A DNA stretch of 64,000 nucleotides from Hahella sp. KA22 (GTDB lineage: Bacteria; Pseudomonadota; Gammaproteobacteria; Pseudomonadales; Oleiphilaceae). The stretch's first letter is position 1, and each line of letters begins with the position of its first letter. Positions 1-6,341 of the stretch are shown here, one piece after another. The notes under the pieces are model-generated. The model searched no databases. It had not been told where the DNA came from and saw nothing but the letters and a program-made list of their open reading frames with translations. Position numbers and translations under genes: made by a program. The stretch covers positions 3,613,501-3,677,500 of the forward strand of contig NZ_CP035490.1 of the NCBI RefSeq assembly GCF_004135205.1, written 5' to 3'.

Positions 1-426
1 AATAGCTTCTTCAGGGGTGAAGGAGCGTATTACTCACATAATCCAATGGATGGGCAACATTGTTATGGCGTGCGCCTTTCTGGAGATGTCAATAAATTTA
101 TTCACTCTGGGCCAGGGAAAGCGGATGAATTTAGCTATTACTTTAAGAAGTTTGTAGACTCACTAAGCCCAACTTATGAAGATCTTGGGCATCTATTGGC
201 GAACCTAGCGGAGGTAACTAGGTTGAGGCGTCAAGGCTTATTGAGTGGGGTGGAGATTGATAAGCAGACTGAGTCTGATATCGCAGTTTCAATAAAAAAA
301 TACTTCCAGAACTTAAAGCACCAAGATGATAGTGACCATCTTATTAAGCTATACCTGGGGCTAATCGAAAGAGATAACTCCATTGCTGTAGATAGTATTC
401 TCAAAGACTACCTCTCGGGAGTCTGA
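1..426 (+). CDS. Unrecognised protein, 5' end beyond window (partial)
   Basis: The reading frame is open from base 1 through the stop ending at 426, so the gene starts upstream of the window. The ATG at 46 is only an internal methionine. About 141 residues are visible, beginning with an aromatic-rich stretch (FFRGEGAYY) and ending in an alpha-helical, charged region with a HLLANL segment. I recognise no family. The same two landmarks (FFRGxGxYF and HLLANL) recur in the broken gene at 5529-6012, so the two are paralogues on either side of the toxin cassette. It lies directly upstream of several immunity-type genes on the same strand, so a role in the same polymorphic-toxin island is inferred only. 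Confidence 0.6.
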   Translation, partial: NSFFRGEGAYYSHNPMDGQHCYGVRLSGDVNKFIHSGPGKADEFSYYFKKFVDSLSPTYEDLGHLLANLAEVTRLRRQGLLSGVEIDKQTESDIAVSIKKYFQNLKHQDDSDHLIKLYLGLIERDNSIAVDSILKDYLSGV

Positions 427-506
427 TTGATGCTGTAGGAGCATGCGGGTTAATCCTCATGTTCCTACATCGCCCAGAAACAAGGACTGCTGTATTTGGA
501 TGAATT

Positions 507-929
507 GTGAACTCTATCCATGCCACTAGTGGGAAGAATAAGTTGCTCAAATTGAATATTATTTCACTTCTCAAGCTTACAGAAGAGGAAGTTGATGTTG
601 GCTTCTGTGAATGCTGCAGAAAGCAAGATCTAAATTCCTGGGAAAATATTACTCCAGACATTAGTGAAAGTATCAGGGCCGTGGCAGAGTTTGAAGGCGC
701 AGAAGACTCAATTAAAAAGAATGGCTATACCGAATATCACGCAGACGGTACAAATTATTGGAGCAAGGATGCTCCAATAGCCATTCATTTTTACCCTTAC
801 CATGAGTCATATATAAATGTTTGCATGATTTGTAAGGCGGTATTTTTAACCTATACCGAATGTGCAGGCCATGGGCCGCAGAACAGGATCAGATATGTAG
901 ATAAAAAGCTTGTGACAGATAATTACTGA
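507..929 (+). CDS. Small protein with two CxxC pairs, possible immunity protein
   Basis: 140 residues from a GTG start. An ATG at 500 lies in another frame and stops at once. The N-terminal third carries a CECC cluster and the C-terminal third a CMIC pair, spaced as in a small zinc ribbon (inference). Between them is a conserved-looking aromatic core (NGYTEYH, GTNYWS, IHFYPYHESY). I do not recognise a named domain. AT-rich like its neighbours, and located just before a Tsi6-like immunity gene on the same strand, so an orphan immunity protein is the best guess. No signal peptide or membrane segment is seen. Confidence 0.6.
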   Translation: MNSIHATSGKNKLLKLNIISLLKLTEEEVDVGFCECCRKQDLNSWENITPDISESIRAVAEFEGAEDSIKKNGYTEYHADGTNYWSKDAPIAIHFYPYHESYINVCMICKAVFLTYTECAGHGPQNRIRYVDKKLVTDNY

Positions 930-1037
930 ATTGTCAGTGATTAGACCATTATGCAGTATGCGCTGGGCCATAGCAGTAGGCGAACAAAGCTAATCTCCGC
1001 TAGCGCTAATAAAGGGAGCTGTAAAGCGGGTGGTTGG

Positions 1038-1307
1038 ATGAATAAAAAAGAAACACTATGCGAAGCTATAGCAATAAATGAAGAAAGGCTTAAGCTAGCG
1101 CCGGATTATGAAATTTATCATAGTATATCTAGGCAGCTTAATTATTTGCTTACGATAATTGATGGAAAGGAAAAAGATAAAAGTAAGCTAGATAAAATAA
1201 TTCTTGGGCACTTCGCCGTTAGAGAGTTTGAAGAGTTAGACCCAGAATTGTCGCAAATTTTAAAGAAGTGTCAAAATATTGCATTTGATTTGGAGCTAGA
1301 AAGTTAG
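1038..1307 (+). CDS. Tsi6-family immunity protein
   Basis: 89 residues, all alpha-helical in character. Resembles Tsi6 of Pseudomonas aeruginosa, the immunity protein of the type VI effector Tse6, by the central pattern L-D-K-I-I-L-G-x-x-A-V-R-E-F-E-E-x-D-P-E-L-S. The family usually has about 90-95 residues, which matches the internal ATG at 1038 (preceded by GGGTGGTTGG). The frame is open to 951, but the extra N-terminal 29 residues are not family-like. No Tse6-type NADase or related toxin is visible next to it, so it looks like an orphan or retained immunity gene. Family assignment is by eye from memory of Tsi6. Confidence 0.7.
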   Translation: MNKKETLCEAIAINEERLKLAPDYEIYHSISRQLNYLLTIIDGKEKDKSKLDKIILGHFAVREFEELDPELSQILKKCQNIAFDLELES

Positions 1308-1374
1308 ATATAGGCGTCTGCTGATCTGTCTGGAAAAGGTGTTAAGGAGTTTAAAGGAGTGAAACGCATAATTT

Positions 1375-2352
1375 ATGTCCACTAATGATGCGAATTTGTA
1401 CGAAAAGCCGACACTAACAATCTTCAAAGGGTGTTGTCCTGGTTATCGACATTATTATGCGCTGATTGATTGCGCCAGTAATGATGGACTATATCCTGCG
1501 ATTACCCAGAGCTCCTGCGATAGTTCCACTCTTTTTTGGCCAAAGGTTGGTGAGGAATTAAAAGCTGCATCTCCTTATATAGTTGAGCTGCAGGAAGGCA
1601 GCTTCAGCAACTGGTTGTTTGAAGAAACATGGGGAAAAAGTTGGGGGATGTTTTTAGCAAGCAATAAGCCCATGCCTGATCTGGTGCGACATTTTCGGCG
1701 AATTGCTAAAGTTCGCGGCCCCAATTACGAGAACTGGTACTTTAGGTATTGTGATCCACGCTTTCTCGGCGCACTGCTACCAACCTGCGATTTGACGCAG
1801 CTAAACAAAATTATGGGAGATATTGGCGTTTTCTGGATGGAGGGTGACGAGCCTTCGTTTTCTCGTCGGTATCGGCGCATGGGTAGTGAGCTTGAAGTGC
1901 GTACTAGTAATGACACAGGAGCAGAGGTCGATTTATACATAACTGACCTTAGCAAACATCCCGAATCTAGTGGTCTGGGAATGAAAATTAGACCAGATCA
2001 ACGGGATCTTTTGGCCAAAGTTAGTGCGGACGCATATGTTCGGCGAATGGTAAAACTGTTTAAGAGGCGTTATACAAAAAAGCTACAGCCCTTGAGTGAC
2101 AATGAGCTTTTTGAGCGCTTTGAGGCTGCGATCAAGCAAGCCCAAAGTATAGGAGCCACCATTCGCCAGGATGCTTTCTTCTTTCTCAATATCTGTGTGC
2201 TATACGGTTGGGACTTTATGGACAATAAGTCCTTGGCTTGGATTCGCTCTGATTATCTTGAGAATAGAAATTTTGGCTCCTTGAGTCGCCGCCTGGAAGC
2301 GCTTTATTACTACTGTAAAAGTCAGCCAATAATGGAAGAAGTACTAGCATGA
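1375..2352 (+). CDS. DUF4123 protein, type VI secretion effector chaperone
   Basis: 325 residues. The first ~150 residues are a typical DUF4123 domain: YALIDCA near the start, then PYIVEL, a W-G-x-S-W-G-M-F-L block, the H-F-R-R-I segment and F-R-Y-C-D-P-R-F. DUF4123 proteins (Tap/TEC chaperones) bind a cognate effector and load it on a VgrG spike in type VI secretion. The C-terminal half (about 190-325) is a helical extension with a K-L-F-K-R-R-Y basic patch. It overlaps the next gene by 4 bases, the usual chaperone-effector arrangement, so its cargo should be the deaminase-like protein at 2349. No VgrG or other structural type VI gene is in the window. A decayed copy of this gene lies at 4077-4247. 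Confidence 0.88.
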   Translation: MSTNDANLYEKPTLTIFKGCCPGYRHYYALIDCASNDGLYPAITQSSCDSSTLFWPKVGEELKAASPYIVELQEGSFSNWLFEETWGKSWGMFLASNKPMPDLVRHFRRIAKVRGPNYENWYFRYCDPRFLGALLPTCDLTQLNKIMGDIGVFWMEGDEPSFSRRYRRMGSELEVRTSNDTGAEVDLYITDLSKHPESSGLGMKIRPDQRDLLAKVSADAYVRRMVKLFKRRYTKKLQPLSDNELFERFEAAIKQAQSIGATIRQDAFFFLNICVLYGWDFMDNKSLAWIRSDYLENRNFGSLSRRLEALYYYCKSQPIMEEVLA

Positions 2353-2993
2353 TGGATGAAAGTGAATTCGAAAAGGAAGGCTTGGGGAGTGAGGCTAACC
2401 TTAATGAGGTGGCGGGAAACTACTGTCCAAACAGTAAATCTGAAACAGAAATTAACCAGAGACCAGAAACGGCATATAAATACCCCCCAAGAACACGTGA
2501 GGCTCAAGAGGAAGCAAGAAAGGTTATAGAGTCGATGGAAGGGGTGATAAGTAAGAAAAGCAGCCCCGCAGTTAATGTCTTTACACATCAAGATGGCCGT
2601 ATCAGTGTAGGTTTGTCAGGAAATGTGGCCTCAGAAAAATTTCAGAATAATAGAGAAAAGTTACAGCAGGTATTGGATAAGAAATACGGTTATGGGAAGT
2701 ACAGTGTATGTGATAAAACACTTGGCGAAGAGGATGGTGTTGCTCAAATAGACGGAGGAAATATGCCGGGAGCTTGTGCAGAGCCAAAATGTGCTGTATC
2801 TGCCAGTGAAATAGATAGCCCGATAACCGGAATGTCAACTCAGTGGAGAGGGAAGACTGCTAATCCTCATGCGTATTCTGGACCTGATAAGGATGAAATA
2901 AAAGAATATATTAGTACGGAAATGAATCCTTGCGATACATGTTCTGATAAATATAATGAAAAAGTATATATGAAGAAGGCGATGAAGGGGTGA
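2349..2993 (+). CDS. Putative type VI effector with nucleic-acid deaminase domain
   Basis: 214 residues, start overlapping the DUF4123 stop by ATGA. The N-terminal ~70 residues are polar and low-complexity, probably the loading or adaptor segment. Residues ~75-205 look like a bacterial toxin deaminase: a G-R-I-S-V-G-L-S-G strand, then G-A-C143-A-E145-P-K and, 50 residues on, P194-C195-x-x-C198. This is the Cys/His-x-Glu ... Pro-Cys-x-x-Cys zinc site of the cytidine-deaminase fold, with Cys in place of His as in YwqJ-type toxin deaminases. E145 would be the proton shuttle. The substrate (DNA, RNA or free base) cannot be told. Context (chaperone before, SUKH immunity after) strongly supports a toxin. 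No signal peptide. Confidence 0.75.
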   Translation: MMDESEFEKEGLGSEANLNEVAGNYCPNSKSETEINQRPETAYKYPPRTREAQEEARKVIESMEGVISKKSSPAVNVFTHQDGRISVGLSGNVASEKFQNNREKLQQVLDKKYGYGKYSVCDKTLGEEDGVAQIDGGNMPGACAEPKCAVSASEIDSPITGMSTQWRGKTANPHAYSGPDKDEIKEYISTEMNPCDTCSDKYNEKVYMKKAMKG

Positions 2994-2997
2994 ATAT

Positions 2998-3714
2998 ATG
3001 AGCTGGGCGCATGAAATAAAAGAAAAGTATCGCTGTATTGATGAAAATCTAGATAATTCGGTGCTAGGTGCTAGCGATAAAGAAATTAATGAACTACAAG
3101 ATACTGTCGGGAAGAAACTCCCAGAAGATTATGTAAGTTTTCTAGAAGTTTTTGGAATAAACGATGGCGGGCTGCTAAGTAGTATTCCAGCATTTACGGA
3201 TGTGAAAAACCTAATTCTAACTTATGAGGAAATTGACGAGTTTCCTGAGGATTTTCCTGAAGGTGATTGGATGATTGTTGGTGCAGGACATGCAGGAATC
3301 GATCTTGCAATGAACGTATCTAATGGTCTTGTTCATTATAGTAGTTGCGGTGATATTGGTCAGTTCTATGCTGATAGCTTCAAAAAGCTAGTGTGTCAGA
3401 AAGCCTATGTAAAGTATGAGATATTAAGTTGTGCGGAAAGTGTACACATATCATCCTCGGTTAAATCTGTTGAGGAGTGTCTAAAGTGTTACAACAAAAA
3501 TGAAACGTATAAAGAAATAAGCAGAATGCTGAGGGAGTTTGGCCCTCCAATAGATGAATTGTGTGATCAGATTAGGATTGTTGGAGAAGGTGAGAATATA
3601 AAATATTTCGCAGAGATTACTGAGCAAGGAGGACTAATGCTGTATTTTGGTGGTTATGGAGCTGATAAGGCGGGACAGAGATATGCGAAGATTATTGGGG
3701 CAAATATAAATTGA
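2998..3714 (+). CDS. SUKH-family (SMI1/KNR4) immunity protein
   Basis: 238 residues beginning 4 bases after the deaminase-like gene. The N-terminal ~140 residues carry the SUKH pattern: E-I-N-E-L-Q-D-x-x-G near the start, L-P-E-D-Y-V-S-F-L followed by N-D-G-G, and later W-M-I-V-G-A-G and the Y-x-S-x-G-D-I-G-Q-F-Y-A-D-S-F-x-K-L block. SUKH proteins are the most widespread immunity proteins to polymorphic nuclease and deaminase toxins. The C-terminal ~90 residues (after the linker at about 150) form a small extra domain I do not recognise. Position right after the toxin makes it the cognate antitoxin-type immunity protein (inference). Confidence 0.85.
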   Translation: MSWAHEIKEKYRCIDENLDNSVLGASDKEINELQDTVGKKLPEDYVSFLEVFGINDGGLLSSIPAFTDVKNLILTYEEIDEFPEDFPEGDWMIVGAGHAGIDLAMNVSNGLVHYSSCGDIGQFYADSFKKLVCQKAYVKYEILSCAESVHISSSVKSVEECLKCYNKNETYKEISRMLREFGPPIDELCDQIRIVGEGENIKYFAEITEQGGLMLYFGGYGADKAGQRYAKIIGANIN

Positions 3715-4076
3715 GATAGCGCTGCTTCTGGATAACTGAAGGCGCAGTCCTCAGTAACTTAGAGATTAATGATTTTTTAGCCATACTCCTACGGATGCTT
3801 GCTGGCTTCATGATCTGTATATAAGGTGATTATGAACTCCTGCTTTAGCTGTATTGAGCTTTAACAGACTTCTCCTGAAAAATCAGAGACCTGAATTTTT
3901 GTTACCATACTACTAAGTGGAAGTGTTATTTTAGGTTCTTACAGCGGTTTAAGTTGGTAGTTGTATTGTATCTTTCTGTCTCTAGGTCATTAGGCTGGGA
4001 TGAAGGAGTGCAGAGCTTTAAGATGTGTGGCGAAATAAGTCGTTGAATGGGAGTGTCCTTTTTAATTTATACGTGA
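3715..4076. other. AT-rich gap without a gene
   Basis: About 360 bases between the SUKH immunity gene and the DUF4123 relic. No open frame, hairpin or RNA gene was recognised. Given the relic that follows, it is probably decayed coding DNA. Confidence 0.5.
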
Positions 4077-4247
4077 TGCTCGGCGCTAATCAGTAAGGTA
4101 AGTATCTAAAGTAGTCCATAAATTCTGCAATAATTCTACTCTTTCCTGGTCAGAATTTGGTGAGCAGTTAAAAGCTGTACATCCTTGTACAGTTGAGCTG
4201 AAATAAGGCAGATTTAGTAATTGGTTTTTTGAAGCGGCACCCTGATT
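4077..4247 (+). pseudogene. Relic of a second DUF4123 chaperone gene
   Basis: Bases 4121-4245 align without gaps to 1509-1633 of the intact DUF4123 gene. The relic still reads S-T-L-x-W-S-E-x-G-E-Q-L-K-A-V-x-P near 4135-4185, against S-T-L-F-W-P-K-V-G-E-E-L-K-A-A-S-P in the intact protein. An in-frame TAA at 4204-4206 replaces a GAA codon, and neither start nor C-terminal part survives. Weaker similarity with small indels extends back to about 4077. This shows directly that a chaperone-effector cassette was duplicated here and one copy decayed; the gene that follows at 4266 may be its surviving immunity gene. Confidence 0.85.
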
Positions 4248-4265
4248 AAATTACTGGAAATATAT

Positions 4266-5048
4266 ATGAAAATGCCTGAGTTAATAGGGACTGGCTGGCT
4301 CACTTTAGAGCAAGGGACTACTTATCAATATCCGATGCCTGAAGCCACTAAAATGGCGCTTAGCGAAGTGAACTGTGACCCCTGGCTTCGGCTTATTTTT
4401 GTATTTGAAGAAGCTAAAGAGGGACGTTTTAAGCACGTCGACTTGGTTTTGGATATTTTGAAAACGCCTGATTTGTTTGATCTTCACGAATATGCGATTA
4501 GGTTGCTCGGTTTTTGTGCACCTATAAGTGCACTAAGAGAGCTGTCTAAGATGGTGGTTGAGCTAAACTATGATTTAAGAATTGAAGCATATGATGCGTT
4601 GAGAAATTCCGGAAGGCTTGAATTTATTGAGGACTATTTGGAATTCAAACGTAAGGCGTCCGGTGATGAGCTCCAGACTATTAAGGATAGAATTTCAGAT
4701 ATTTTAGAGAATAATGAATGCATTTTCTCTGATGACTACAACGATATACCTGCGCCCAGCTACGAAAAGATGGCCAGGGATAAAGTGTCCGAACTTGAAA
4801 AATTATACGGGGAAGACTCATTTGTGCTTCAAGGGCAGGAAGTGAATGTGGAGTTTATCTCGAAGCAGTTAGAGGCTGAGATCGACTTTGTTCCCAATGA
4901 GGGTGATAGCATTTTCTTTAATAATACCTTATTTATAAACTACGTGGAGCTTTTCGAATCTATGACAGGTGTCTCTAGCTCTAACATGCTTAATGACGAG
5001 TTAATGCCAAACAAGATTGCTATTATTTCTATACTGAAAAAAGTTTAA
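4266..5048 (+). CDS. Helical protein, candidate orphan immunity protein
   Basis: 260 residues, cytoplasmic, no signal peptide. The first half has short helical repeats (LHEYAIRLLG, ALRELSKMVVE, LRIEAYDALRNSG) reminiscent of HEAT-type units. The C-terminal half is acidic. I do not recognise the family with certainty; all-alpha immunity families of polymorphic toxin systems are possible. It starts about 20 bases after a decayed DUF4123 chaperone gene, so it may be the surviving immunity gene of a lost effector cassette (inference). AT-rich codon use like the rest of the island. The ribosome-binding site is weak. Confidence 0.6.
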   Translation: MKMPELIGTGWLTLEQGTTYQYPMPEATKMALSEVNCDPWLRLIFVFEEAKEGRFKHVDLVLDILKTPDLFDLHEYAIRLLGFCAPISALRELSKMVVELNYDLRIEAYDALRNSGRLEFIEDYLEFKRKASGDELQTIKDRISDILENNECIFSDDYNDIPAPSYEKMARDKVSELEKLYGEDSFVLQGQEVNVEFISKQLEAEIDFVPNEGDSIFFNNTLFINYVELFESMTGVSSSNMLNDELMPNKIAIISILKKV

Positions 5049-5179
5049 GAATAATTTTGAAATCAATAAGTTTCCACGTCATGGGAGAATGCTTTTTGGG
5101 CATAAAATAGACTGATCAGCTTGCTCATAATCAGAAAAGAATTTGGCCACTACTCTATCTTTTAAAGGGGATAAACGAT

Positions 5180-5503
5180 ATGGAACAACTGAATGTATTT
5201 CAGGAGCATGGCGGTGTTCTCTACACTAAGATAGGACGCGCGACTATTACTTTTTTTGGATATCAAATGGCTGTTCAAGGAGGTCGTTTAACTATACGTC
5301 CTACAAGCGTAGAAGTTGATATAGCTGAAGAAGAGGAAAGAGTTTTACAGAACTATATGCAGCCTCTTGAGGCAAAACATCTATACTCTAAAGCCAGATC
5401 TGCGATTAATGAAATGTTTTTTTTGGAAACCAATAAAACAGAAAAGACATTCTTTTTGAAAAAATTAAAAGAAGAGATTGGTGCGCTCATAAATGAAACT
5501 TGA
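5180..5503 (+). CDS. Unrecognised 107-residue protein
   Basis: Starts at an ATG preceded by AAAGGGGAT, a good ribosome-binding site. The N-terminal half looks beta-rich (LYTKIGRATITFFGYQM, RLTIRPTSVEVDI), the C-terminal half helical and basic. No known family, signal peptide or membrane segment was recognised. It sits between a candidate immunity gene and a frameshifted paralogue of the first gene in the window, in the same AT-rich island. Function unknown. Confidence 0.6.
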   Translation: MEQLNVFQEHGGVLYTKIGRATITFFGYQMAVQGGRLTIRPTSVEVDIAEEEERVLQNYMQPLEAKHLYSKARSAINEMFFLETNKTEKTFFLKKLKEEIGALINET

Positions 5504-5528
5504 GTGTAGAAGCTATGAGAGATAAATC

Positions 5529-6012
5529 TTGACCAGCAAACCCAACACATTTGAGTACGCCATCAATCACAATGAAACAGATGACTTTTCCGTGGTAAAG
5601 GTCGGTATTTCGTGCGTAGTCCGGATTATTTTGGACATGTGCATGGGGCTAATATCCGTGGCCAAGTCTGTCGTTTTGTGGGTGAGTCCGAAGAGAATGG
5701 TGAGATATTCGAACAGGCTTTTTGGCTTATATGACTGGGCTTGACGTGACGGGTGAGAAGCTTTCTCATCTACTGGCGAATCTGTCTTCTTATTTTGCGG
5801 AAAAGAACCGGGGACGGATGGCGGAGGTTAACCTCTTTTCGAGTCATGACAGCCCGGCGGCGCAACTCTTACGGCGTTATTTGGCTTTACTGCATCACGC
5901 TGGCCTATATGACGCAGCGAAGCCTGATCTGGAGATTCATGCGAGCTATATCGAAAAGCTTGGAAGCGATGTGGTCTTTGCCTGTATGAAAGAGGTTGAA
6001 GAGACGTGTTGA
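5529..6012 (+). pseudogene. Frameshifted paralogue of the gene at the window start
   Basis: Three reading frames in succession give one continuous protein similar to the gene ending at 426. They are 5529-5584 (T-F-E-Y-A-I-N-H-N-E-T-D-D), then 5585-5731 (L-F-R-G-K-G-R-Y-F ... G-E-I-F-E-Q-A-F-W-L-I), then 5731-6012 (K-L-S-H-L-L-A-N-L and onward). The landmarks F-R-G-x-G-x-Y and H-L-L-A-N-L occur in the same order and roughly the same spacing as in the first gene. Two shifts are therefore needed, which makes this a broken gene unless the sequence has errors. The last segment alone could still be translated from an ATG at 5731 that overlaps the upstream stop (ATGA). Confidence 0.65.
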
Positions 6013-6272
6013 AGGTTATTTTCAAAGAGGCGTATTCCTATTTGCTGATGCAGGATGGTGAGGTTTGGTATCTGACTTTTCTGACTGGCGGGCCTTTTGT
6101 TCAGGATATCAGCGTTAAATTGAATGAGCAGGAAATCGCCAGGGTGAGGGATAACCAAGTCGCAGCGGCGCAGTTGGCCAGGGAGTTTTTGCGGGATAGT
6201 GCGTTGTATGAAGGGCGAAGAATTACTCCAGCTGTCCACCCAAAGCAAACTCCAAATGCGCCGTCTCATTGA
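6006..6272 (+). CDS. Unrecognised 88-residue protein
   Basis: GTG start overlapping the previous stop by 7 bases, suggesting translational coupling with the segment before it. The core (YSYLLMQDGEVWYLTFLTGG, then a helix with AAAQLAREFL) looks like a small alpha/beta protein. The last ~15 residues are proline- and serine-rich. No known family. It may be the small partner of the broken gene upstream; last gene of the AT-rich island before the GC-rich efflux operon. Confidence 0.5.
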   Translation: MLKVIFKEAYSYLLMQDGEVWYLTFLTGGPFVQDISVKLNEQEIARVRDNQVAAAQLAREFLRDSALYEGRRITPAVHPKQTPNAPSH

Positions 6273-6341
6273 TGATAAGAGTGTGCTAAAGGATGTAACC
6301 CACCGGCAGGCTTCCCTCCCGACGGGTTGATAGGAGTGAAT

